Assembly (NCBI GenBank): GCA_964304625.1
Contig: OZ199839.1
Coordinates: 10,478,001-10,542,000, forward strand
DNA length: 64,000 nucleotides
DNA from: Kudoa neothunni
Taxonomy: Eukaryota; Cnidaria
Reading direction: 5' to 3'
The notes below the pieces were generated by a model. That model searched no databases, was not told the DNA's origin, and was given only the letters and a program-made list of their open reading frames with translations. Both the position numbers and the translations under genes were made by a program. Position 1 is the stretch's first letter; each line of letters begins with the position of its first letter. Of this stretch, positions 1 to 11,600 are shown one piece after another.

Positions 1-2455
1 TTTTCGGAGGAAAAATCAATAGAGATTGACAAAGGTAAAATTCTGTAAATAATTGATGGACTTAAATTAATTTTATAGTGAGATCAAAATTCAAATTTGA
101 TAATTATTTCCTGGACGGAGAATTAGTTTTAGAAATCACATTAGTAGAGAATTATAGTCAAATTCGTTTGAATTGGACATTAGCAGATGGAAATCTCCAA
201 CCTGAGAAGAAATCAAATGGGTTTGAAACGGTCGAGTGTTCCAATAAGCTATGCAAAATTTCATTTGGTCAACGCAATACGAAAACATTTTACACATTAT
301 TTTATGATTCTGCTTACCTTGAACAACAACCAAAATTGGATTTTGATATAAGTTTGTCTTAATAATATATATATTTTTAAATTTATTTTATGATAGAATT
401 GAGATGGACTGAAATATTTAATAATGTAAGCATTTTCACTAAAAACAAATTAAAATTGTTGGATGAAGATAAAAAAATAGTAATATTACCCTGTTGAAAA
501 TTATATTCTATAAATAGTTTTAGTCTGTTACCGATATTAGCACCGCATGGAGTGACATTTTGAAGGGTGAATAATTTATATATTCTATATATATCGTGAT
601 CGAAAAAATATATTTGAATCTAGATGGAAGTAGTGATGCAAAAGAAGAAACAACACCTGAACCAGAAAAAGAGAATACCCAAGAAACTACTCCAGAGATA
701 GTCGAAAACAAAGAGGAGTATTTTTCTGCTAGTTAATACTACATAATTATGGAATTTTAGGAAATTTTTACAGGCTGTTAACATTCTTGATGACATCATA
801 TTAAATATGAACCAAACCGACGAAGTTTCTAATGATCATTTTAAGTTTAAAGCATTTGATGTAGCAGATGATTCTAATGTGATTCAATATACTACTAAGT
901 ATTTATATTATGATATGTACATCACTAATAACTAAAAATAGGAGCGAAAATGTCACCACCACAAACAATTCTGAAACTACCATGTCAATTCAAATAGACA
1001 CACTGGATAGTAAAAATACTGATGCTCCCATTGTTGAAAATCAAGTGGCATTGGCTATCACTAAAGCCCAATCTGTGGTATCTCAGTCAAAAGATAATGT
1101 GATGGTAGCTGGTGATATTATCGTCTTGAAAATTAAAAATCAAGAAAATAAAAAGATTAACTTTACATTCAGCCAGATCATTAATAATGCTGACGATGTC
1201 ATATACACCAAATGTTGCACATTAAACAGTATATTAAAAATTCTCAAATTATTTTATGAGATATTAAGCTACATGTTAACAAAATGTAATCAATTCTTTA
1301 GGAAATACACTCAAATGGGAACAAGTATATTGCTCTCCGCTTAGTAGGGAAATACTGCCCGAAAATCGAATAAATGTCACATGCTCATGTAATCACACTA
1401 CAAGCTATGCTGTGGTGTTTGATTTCAGAGAGAGGGACGACGCTACATCATCTGACGCTAACAAGTATCGTCAAACTGAAATTTCCCTTAGTTTAACAGT
1501 AATATCGTTGGTCTTTTTATTTCTAACACTGATTTGTCTAATCACCTCAGAGTAATCATGATTACCTATTATGCTCAGCGTTCTTAATTCATATTTTATT
1601 TTTAGAACAAGAAGAACTATGCGTGTTAAAGCGCAAATTGGATTGTGCATTTCGTTGTTTTTCTTACAAGCGTTCTATGTTTCTATTAATATCTTTAAAA
1701 ATAAGCCAAAAGTCTGCTTCGCCTTGGCGGTCAGCATTCATGTAATGTTGCAAACGGTGTATTATTCTTTCTTGCTCAACACCTATTTATTGTTCCACAC
1801 GTTGATTTTTACCATGAAGAAAATTTCTGGTCCTGTCTTCAAACTATGTTTAGCTTTATCATGGGGTAATATAGATACACCTTGATGTTTCATATAAAAC
1901 TTGTTTGTAGCTATTCCTGGAGTGATTACATCCCTGTGTGTTGTGTTTATGAGGAACAATTACGCGAAGAATTCAAAGTAACACTCTGCCATCAAACCCT
2001 ACTTATTCATTAATTTTTTTAGTTGTGTAGTAACTGGCAGTACAAGTCTTTACACAACAACAATACCTAGCGGTGTTGTCGTTTCGTTTAGTGTCTTCGT
2101 TTGTATTTGCGTAATCTGCAATTTGAGACGAGCAGAAAAGAAAAGAGGTAAAAGTGGATCAACCCTGTCCAAGGCCAAACAGATTTTCTTCTTAGCGATT
2201 CTTTTGGGTTTGCCATTGATATTCCAATATTTAATCTTCATTGATGATGGTGGAAAAGGAGAGTTGGTTTTCGTTATAACCAATTGTTCTCAAGGAATAT
2301 TCTTTTTCTTGATTATTGTGTTGTCCAATTCTACAATGAGAACCCACGCTCTTTCATCAGTCGGATTGATGAGTAGTTCAGCCTCGAAACCATCTTATAT
2401 GATGCAATCGAAATCTAAAAGCATGACCCAAACCTCAAATCTTATTAAACACTAG
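1..2455 (+). CDS. Adhesion GPCR-like receptor, copy 1 (3' end only)
   Basis: This is the 3' end of a giant receptor gene cut by the window edge. It matches copy 2 at a constant offset of 25,301 bases. Exons, by comparison and GT-AG sites: 1-34 (tail of a module), 79-351 (last module), 397-479, 524-566, 624-717, 761-898, 942-1228, 1302-1551 (GPS and helix 1), 1606-1865 (helices 2-4), 1911-1977, 2023-2455 (helices 5-7 and cytoplasmic tail, stop TAG). All introns shown are GT-AG and 43-73 bases long. The protein part has a Thr/Glu/Pro-rich stalk, a GAIN-like segment, the GPS motif with CSCNHTT, and seven hydrophobic segments. I found about ten differences from copy 2 in 2.7 kb, including Glu for Asp in the first visible exon and KKISGP for KKIPGP before helix 4. 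No coding break was seen. The product is a plasma-membrane receptor by family; its ligand is unknown. Confidence 0.85.
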
Positions 2456-2768
2456 TTCCCCTTTGGATACTTATTATAGTTATTTAACTAAACTAATATA
2501 TTAGTTTGTCTTATATATTTCGATCTATTTTGATTAATGATTAGACTTTTTTGGCGTTCTGAATTATTCATTCTTTTTACGATGTAAACAGTTGATATAC
2601 AAATTTCTTTTTAGGTTTCTGTTTTTTCAGGTCTTTCCTTGAGTAAATTCTACATAATAACATAGATTCAATCAATTTTTAATTAAAGATGTAGTACACT
2701 GACTTAAACAACAGCAGCCGTTTAACAAATGGATTATTTGACGTGTTTTAAACCTGGTGTTTACGTAG
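1..2768. repeat. Duplicated block A (3' end of gene 1 with flank)
   Basis: This is nearly identical to 25302-28069, with about ten single differences seen. It is the visible tail of a third tandem unit that runs out of the window to the left. Confidence 0.92.
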
Positions 2769-3017
2769 ATGGTGATTATTTGTGCCACGCACGTATCATC
2801 TGGGTAGGCAAGTTATATAGTGCCTATCCTGTTGAATAAAAATTTAAATAATTTTTTAATCTTCTAATGATTTTGGGATAAATTTTTTCCCAATGCGATT
2901 TTGTATTCATTGTATCTTTTCGTTTCAATTATTTAATCTCACCAAATTTTCTGAATTCCTGAAACTTATAATGATCTTTGTTCTTCGAAAAAAATGGGAA
3001 AAACTAATGAATAAAAA

Positions 3018-3525
3018 TGTTTTTATTTTAAGACTAGTTCGAACTACCCAGCGTTGCTTGGGGAAGATTTCACCCAGAGGCATTTTTTAATGGCATTCAA
3101 AAAATATATTGAAATCTCGAATTAACCCATAGAAACAAAATAACTAAAAAATTTTAAGCAACTTAATATAACGATTTGGATTATGCAATTAAAATTATGA
3201 TAATTTCTGTGAAGGAAATATCAATCCCTGCGTCCATTTAAAAATTTCGTGGGCTCGACACTAACGCTAAACAAGATAAGGTCAACGTTGTATTTTTTTT
3301 TCATTCCGAATTATTTAAATCCCGTTAAAGTGTTATCTAAAACGTTATTTTTTGGCCCGGAGGATTTTTAAATGTCGAATTCTAGCCTGGCTCAGTAACT
3401 GGGTGCACCACTAACTTTTTAAAAGATAAAAAAATAAAAGAGATAGAAGAAAACTTATGAAAATTAATCGATATTACTAAAATTAGCATCGTTTAGCTCG
3501 GCATAAACATCATGCGCTTTTATCA
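3018..3525. repeat. Dispersed repeat, copy 1
   Basis: About 510 bases align with 59383-59890 at moderate identity. Both begin near a cccagcgttg core and share stretches such as actaactttttaa and gtcgaattct. It lies outside the receptor blocks. The family is not recognised. Confidence 0.6.
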
Positions 3526-5184
3526 TAAACAGCCACAAATCGCTTCAATATGAGCATAAATAATTTATACAATTAGATGGAGTAGGAGTACAACCACCTT
3601 CATTGAATTTAATCACTGAAAGTTCAACATAGCAGGACGATTTCAATGAAACCTATGAACGCAGTATTTCCATTATAACGCTTCAATCAATGTAACTTTA
3701 ACGTTCTCCACAAATTTGTTATTTATGAAACATATATAGATTTTTTATCATGTGGAAAACCATTAATAGAACTTATAAAATATAATTATCGAGTCATATA
3801 CGTTAAAACTCCACAAATAAGGAGCGTGTTTAAACAGACACCCAAATAGAAACGCCAACCTTATACATAAAGAGAGATAGAAGCAGTTGATGAACATATG
3901 ATGGAGCATATAAGGGAGATAGTTAACTTCAACCAACCATGACCATGAAATAAGCAAGTGCTAATCCTATAGTTGAACTAATTTAATCCGAAAAACAAAC
4001 TTTAAATCGACAATATCACTATTTCATAAATACTTTTTGGAAACTTTAATGGTCCGAAAACAATTAAACGGTTTTTTTAATATCAAAAATTTATAAAAAT
4101 TTTATATATGGCTCTCTATAAGGAAAATATTATCCGCACATGCGTACTTAGAGCATACACACACAAACAAACATACTGACAGTCCTCTTTTATATATATA
4201 TAAAGGAAGATACATATTTCGTTTTTTTGGCTATCATTTCATGGGGTTGAATTTTGATTCGAAGAAGTTGCATTTAGGCCTTGAAATACTGTACATAGTA
4301 GATTTCTTCTTTTATTCGGCTGGCTATTTTATATCTGATTATCGCATTTCGAATTATTCTAGTTGGTTTCGCTTTTTACTTAGAGTTAGTAATATCATTT
4401 AAAATGAATATTTTATATCAATGTTTAATAATTTTTCTAATCCTAAAATATTATGATCTCCAATATAATTTCAATTATCTTAATAGCAAACATTGAACTA
4501 AGGATAAATTCACTGTAATGTTCTACAGAGGTTGGCATGTTGTTTTGTATAGACTAATACATTTTATAAGCGCTTTGGATAGGGGTTAAATTTATCATTG
4601 GATATTTCTTGTAGTTTCGCATTGTGACTAAATTTAGCATTACTAGTAGTTGCAATGTTATCCTGTATATACTTATTGACATAAAAAATCTTTTTTAACA
4701 GAAAATAAATGGTAATGTTTCACATAAGTGACATTCATGCTAGGACGATAAATGATGACCTTTATCAATAAAGCCTATTATAAAAATTTAACCACAAAAT
4801 AAACGTAAAATTAAACTGTAAAGTTGTTTGTTTACAATCGTTGTTGCAAACCAACCACATTAACACAATATCACGGATTCTTAATTAACGTATCGTATAT
4901 ATCCATACTTCTTGTTATATAAAAATCAACAAAACAAGATTTGAAAATCACTTATACATTAACTTAAATATGAGTTTATTAAAGAGAAATATTATACAAT
5001 GTCTGCATATTTGGCCAATTTAGAGGTAAAATTTTAACTAATGTATTTTCTTTTGAAAATTAATTTAATAATAGTTCATTTATTGTTATATGTATTTATT
5101 AAATTAAAACTTTGATACAAATATTATTTTAGTAAATATTCTCATCCGTTGCAATAGCCACCACCCCAAAAAAATAAATTGTTT
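3526..5184. other. Intergenic, no gene seen
   Basis: AT-rich DNA between the 3' flank of receptor copy 1 and the 5' flank of copy 2. I see no coding region, clear repeat or RNA gene here beyond a short TA run near 4192-4202. Confidence 0.5.
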
Positions 5185-5553
5185 GTTTGCGCAAGAAAGT
5201 TACCTCCACGAGTAGTTAGGTGAAGTTCTTACGCTTGTTTACATGCAACTCTCAACTTTCTTGAGATTACAATAAGATTACGAACAACCTGTCTTCTATT
5301 ATACTTTTATTCGTATGAATGAGTAAGTGCTACATGTCATTCATATATCTAAATTATTGAATATGACCTAACTAAAGCATATTAAAGAATTATCTTCATT
5401 TATGTTATTCATATGATTAATTTTACGTATTATACAATAACAAAGTGAATTACTAAATTACTTTATTATCTTAATGTTGAAACAATAGACACTTAACATT
5501 ATCGGTGAAATTAATCGAACTACGTTTAAAGTATCCATTGATAGTGAGAAATC
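5185..5553 (+). promoter_or_regulatory. Conserved 5' flank of receptor copy 2
   Basis: About 370 bases upstream of the start codon are clearly alignable with 36230-36607 upstream of copy 3, including runs such as acatgcaactctca and tttcttgagat. Sequence further upstream is not similar, so the duplicated block starts here. The segment probably holds the promoter and 5' UTR. I see no convincing TATA box or other named site. Confidence 0.4.
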
Positions 5554-5611
5554 ATGGATAAAATTATTATTTTTTTTACAATATTGATATATAGCGTGAA
5601 GGAAATTTCAC
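5554..5611 (+). CDS. Signal-peptide exon of receptor copy 2
   Basis: The exon encodes MDKIIIFFTILIYSVKEIS and ends in phase 1. A basic residue followed by about ten hydrophobic residues is typical of a secretory signal peptide and fits the extracellular modules that follow. The equivalent exon of copy 3 (36608-36665) encodes the same residues. The next intron is 78 bases (5612-5689). Confidence 0.75.
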
Positions 5612-8600
5612 GTAAATAAAAATAAATTATTTGTCAAAAATATGGCTGCACTATACCTTATATTTTCTAAAAGCTTATTATTTCATTAGTTGATCAAATA
5701 AATACTTGTGATCTTTCTGCAAAATACAAATATGGTCTGGATGTTCTTGGATTAAGTTTGATACTACCTGCAAATAAAGAAAAGATCGAAGCAAGTTGGC
5801 AACTTAGTCACAGCGTTACTGGAAGTGTAATCAAATATTCCAGAAATAGTTCAATAGGATGTGTATCTAACTACTGCAAAATTCTTATTTTCGAGGTGGA
5901 TCGAACACAACCTTATATTTTCAATATTACAACTAACGGATGTGAAAATATCCCACCCTTAAAAATTGACAGCGGTAATTATACACACTCTCTTATTAAA
6001 ACGCTATTCGTTAAAATTACTTAAAGATCCAATGGATATTGAAATAGTATATCGTCGAGTAACACCATCAGAAGTAATTTTCGAAAATGAATTATTTTCT
6101 TATAAAAATTTCCATTGCCAACTCTTCAAAATTGATTCAACATACGATTCGAAGAAACTTATTGGAGAGAATGACTTTGTGGACATTCAAGAAAAAGAAG
6201 AACGATGCGATCGAATGGTCGTACAACTTCAAGAAACTAAATTGTTTCGATATGCCATACGCATAAAAAATATATCAAATAAAGTTATAGTGAACATTAA
6301 AGGTATGTTACTTTTATATATTTAAATCGATAAAAGAAGATTTTAAACGTAAAACACAGAATTATCTTAAATGTTTATATCTTATATTGTTAGTTTCCTC
6401 AATTAATTACCATGCTGCTTACAAGTGTGTGTCATGAGTATTTACTCGATTTGTACCAACGACGTTTGTAACATGATGAAGTTTCAAACAAAAATTATTT
6501 AATTTCTGTGTTAAAATATACATTATTAATTTAAAAAAGTAAGTGAAATAAAATATTTTGATGTACAGTCTGTTGGGGTGGTACACACTTGTGGTGTAAA
6601 AAGACACAATATACCAGTGTTTCCTACAAATTTTACACTCATACCCCCATGCTAATTCCTCCCTTACTTCGCATTTCCTCCTTATTTTAAAGTCAAGGCT
6701 TAATTTTAACTATTACAGTGGGTGACGGGTTGTTCGTAATTTCTGAAATTGCATGCTCAACTAAAGAGGAAACTGTTTCATAATTCAACTATAAAAATCA
6801 ATTATTTTTTGGAAAAATATTCAGTTATAGTAGTATTTTTAAAGTTTCTCACAATTACACCATGTATTTCTCTTTCCATATACGGAATATATTTATAACT
6901 ACTCAAACTATTATAATTTGAATAGTGTCTTAAATCAGATATATGAAAGAGAGAGAGTAATTTTTGATGAAATTGTTTTTCTTTCTTTGTCGTCCAACTT
7001 ATTAAAATTTTCATCTTCGTTATAATTACCGTCAGTATTAAAATCATTAAAATTGACGTCATTTTCAATGTTGTTTTCGCTACCTCCAATATCCACAACA
7101 TTTAAGACTTCTCCGTCATCAATTATGTCATCTATTTCTTCAGAAAAATTTGAACTCAAAATTTCGTTATCATCCATTTCAGTGTCTGTAGAGGAATCCG
7201 AGACATAGTTTGATTTGCTAAACCCCGCTTTATTGAAACAATTAATAATTGTCGTTCTAGTCACGGATTCCGAAGCAGTTTTTATTAAAAAACGAGCGTC
7301 CAAGATATTGTGTAGTGAAAGTTCTAGCTGCGTAAAAACTGAAGCTATGCATTGTTGAATCATAAAAGTTTTGTAATGTCGTTTGAATGAGTATATTTTA
7401 TCCTGATACATAGGCTGAAAGAGACTTATGGTATTTTTTCGGTAATAATATAAACTTGATATTTGAATATTCTTTATTACCGCGACTGCTAGCATTATCC
7501 GAAAGCAATAATATATTGTTATTTTTTCCTTTAAAATGTTCCTTTAAACCCACCATATAACTTTTAAATATGGAGCTGTTCATCCAAACATGCCGATTAT
7601 GTTTATAAGTTAATGGTAATGATTTGACTCCTTTGAAACATATTGGTCTTTCAAATTATCCAAGAAAAAGCGGCAGATAGTTTTTCATCTGCCATTGAAG
7701 AGTCCAGAAGTCTTGTTACACGCTTTTCGACCGCTTTAATCCCTCCAGGTTGAATTCGTTTGATGTGACATAGCTTTTACCTAAGATATAACAATAAAAA
7801 TACCTTAAAACGTTGCATCTACCTCGAAGTAGTTGGTAGAATAATGCCGTTTCATCAATAATGTACACATAGTCTGGATTAGTATTTTCTAGATCATTTT
7901 TTAGTTGTGGGAGCCAACTTTTAATCGCAACATTATTTACACTATCAGCTTCTCCATACAATTTAATATTTTTTAAATTAAATTGTCGCTGGAAACCAAT
8001 CATACGTTACGTTAGGATTAAGTTTTGCTTCTAATAAAATTTTACTTTTCTCATTGATAATTTCGACAGATGATATTTCAATGTTTCTCAAAGCGCACCC
8101 AAAGTATCCAATCGTAAACTCTTCGATTAATATCTGGATTTTGTATTTTTCTTGTTTTTGAAGCCAAACCATCTTCAAATGTTCCAATTGTGTCTTCTTT
8201 TTTGTTTAAGATATCATCGAGAGTAGATATTGAGAATATGTTGAATTGTTTAATGGTTTATTGTTTTCGCTACACGCCTCGGTTGGATTTCTAAAATTTT
8301 TATTATATGCTATTTCTCCTTTAAATTCGTAAATAGATTCTTATTGCAGTCTACCATTTTGCCGTCAATCAAAAACAAGAATCTCAACGCATCCCAAAAG
8401 TTACGAACCACAGGTCACTACAAATTATTCCATATAAAACATAATTAATAAATTTAAAAATATTTGATTCATATTTTTAATTAATAAAAAAATGTATTTA
8501 ATTAGTTTGAGAAATAAATAACCTATTATCTACTTATGCGTAAGTTAATTTTGTAACATTTTCTCAAATTACGAACTACACGTCACCCACTATACTTAAA

Positions 8601-11600
8601 TGCAAAAATAATAATAATAAACAGTAAACAGTAAACCCGTTTTAAAATTATGCTTTTTATTATTTTAAATGATATTTCAACTTGTTAATTTTTTCATATC
8701 AAAGAAGATTGTAAATCCCCAAATAATCAATGGATTATATCTACATCAATGTTTCCTTTCTAGCGTAGTGGTTTTTTTATTGATTATAGCCATCGCGTTT
8801 AATTCAATCATTTTGGATTTTTCCTAGCACATGAAATCATAAACATGTTGATCAAGTGATATATTTTTCCCCGACCTAAAGCAGCAGGTGGGAACTTTTT
8901 CTGGTGAGACAGCTGCAAGGCAAACGACATATTTTTTAAAACTAATTCCATGAAAGCCTACAACGTGATTTAAATTTAAATATAAAAATACATGTGTGTG
9001 TATTATATACAATCGTACCTCAATGTTGCGTAATATTTTGGGATCCGAGAAAAATTTCGCAAAAGAAGTACAAAATTCCCATTTGCTTCCAAAAAAATAA
9101 TATCATTGCACATTATTATCTTCACATGTGAACATTAAAATTTTTCTATTAATTACTTTATAATGTTATTTCATCATCACATTACTCTAAAGTTTAATAT
9201 TCTTAATTTATCAATAAAAATTAATAAAAATATTAATTATTTTTGTTTGAAAATAGGCTTCTTATTGACTCAATTACTAATTTTTGACCCGTAACCATTC
9301 CTCGATCCAATTTTGACTTATTTAAGTAATCAAACACAGAATATTTAAATATTCATGGATCCCTCTCACCACATAGCACATTTAATAATAATATTTTTCT
9401 CTAATTGGCTTTTGAGTGATGAATTATTCCTAGATCAGTTGGTCGCACCACTCAACCAGTGTTTTGACAGAAATAGGAGATCGATGTTATCGAAATAATT
9501 GATCGATTAAGAATGATATGAGAATTGTTCTAATAAATTAAAACCATTTTGTTTTATTTAATAAATCTACAGTTCATATCTTATAGGATCTAGTAAAATA
9601 CAGATAAAGAAATAACTTATTCATTTGCGAATGACATTAAATTGAAAGTTTTTTAGTTCCCCCCAAAACAATGAGTTTTCTTAAAATTTCTTTATTATGT
9701 TTAAATACAATTTTTATGCGGTCATTGAAGCATTCACAAAAACCGTAGAACGTTTTTGGATTGTTCTACACCCTTACATTGTGGTAATTTTTAATAATGG
9801 ACGTACGCTGTATCACTTATTCATAAAAATGAGCCGTCTCGTCAAAATTTAATATGTATTCCGGATCTTATCTTGAAAAAATCTCGGATAAATTTACCAT
9901 ACATCAATAAATACATTAAAAATCAGCCCTCTCCCTTTCTCCGTGCAATTTGAGTTTTTCAAACCGTAATGCCTCCAGCAATTGTAAAACTAAACCTTGC
10001 TTCTGTCAAAATTTGTTATTCAAATATTTTTGGAATTAATTAAAGATTTTTCGACGATTAAAAACACTAGATAATAGTTTTTTCTCGCATTGTAACTATC
10101 CAATTGTATATATTATTTTAATACCTTTATATTTTCTGGGTTTAAATATTTTTCAAGGTTTTGAAATTTTTGAATTTACGGTTTCATTGTTTTTTGAAAA
10201 ACTTCTATAAAGATTTAAGTAACCCATTTTAAATTATCGAACATTCTTGAAGTTAATATAATTTGGTCAACCGAAACGCTTTACAGTAATATCATTAACC
10301 TCACGTATAGACTTAAAAATTGTAGTAATCAATTATTTGTTATTATACTCTCCTTAGTTGTTTGAGAACTTACAATGCTTTTTATGGTACATCCATCAGA
10401 TTAAAGGGATTAAAATCAAAAAATGAGTTACGCAATAGCGAGACACAATATTTTTTCCAAATTTTCTTTGTATCCGTTTGTTCAATATTTTTGTTTTTTC
10501 GAATAATTATCCATTTAAGAATACTAAATATGATTTTAATGTTTTATTTGGTGAATTAAAGCACATAATGCTAATAAAACTAAATTAAGGAGTATCGAGT
10601 CACAATTGTAATCCTTTTTCGAGAAAAATTTCGAATTTGTTTATTTTTTATGATATATTCTGGAACTATTTTAATATTTCAATTTTTTCTAGATGAAAAT
10701 CCTATAAAAGGATATATAGAGACTGGTGGATATGTTTTCATTGTATCCCCTTATAATGTAGTGGATTCAAATTACATCCCCTCATTCTTTCTGATTCATC
10801 GATATACCTATTCATATCCAATTTTCGTACGACTATATATGGAAGGAAACATTGAACATAAAAGTTTTCGAATTCCATACAACTCAGAATTATTTTATAT
10901 TGTTAAATATGATGGACTACTTTACGAACCACAACAATTTTTCATTGGTAATTCCATTTTAGAATTCATGTACAAATCATTTTGAATTTTTTTAGAAACG
11001 GAGTCGGAAGATTTCTCAAAAGTTGTAACTTTAAATCACGTAACTATTAAATTAGTTAAAAACGATAAAGCAGGAGAAGTAAGTTACACTGTTGAAGAAA
11101 GCACTAATAAAAAAATTGTCAATGTATTCAAATGTCATAATAAGGATCGATCCGGCTGTATTGGGCACAAAAAGAATGATGGATCGTATTTTTTTGAAAG
11201 AAATCTTAAAAAATCATATAGAATACACATGAAAACCACCGGACTCACAGAAAAATCGTTTCAAATTCCTTGGAGTAAGATATGAATATTTAAACAACAA
11301 TTATTAACTTGTTAAGTGAACCAACACTTTGAATAGTGTATTTTTTTTTGATGAAATTATTAAACGATTTAAGGTTCACGTAAATTCTTCTTTATGATTC
11401 AATATCTCTAGAGTTTAGTTGATTTTTAAATTTGCAATTATTCAAATTAGTTTTAAAAAAATGGATCCATAAATGAATTAAATAAAACACTTAAAATAGA
11501 TTTAAGAAAATCTGAAATCAATACAATATGAGGTTTTATGCATATTAAATTGATAAAATCAGAGAGCGAAATTATTATTGAGTTATTTAAATATAGACAG

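Noticed and set aside
910-1344. Plus-strand frame read as a separate 144-residue gene (repeated at 26211-26645 and 55297-55734)
   Set aside because: It is GAIN exon 942-1228 read through its intron into the wrong frame of the GPS exon. The spliced reading gives a proper GPS motif.
2050-2283. Minus-strand frame of 77 residues, repeated in all three copies
   Set aside because: It is a shadow of the exon for helices 5-7 on the other strand.
2123-2455. Start at 2123 as an independent small membrane protein
   Set aside because: The frame is open upstream to the splice acceptor at 2022 and continues the seven-helix domain.
5144-5159. ATCCGTTGCAATAGCC also found at 43924-43939
   Set aside because: A single 16-base match with no extended homology. 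It could be the tip of an element but cannot be supported.
6615-6715. CAGTGTTTCC start resembling a hAT end before the Tigger element
   Set aside because: Only one end is seen, with no partner and no 8-base flank. Too weak to list.
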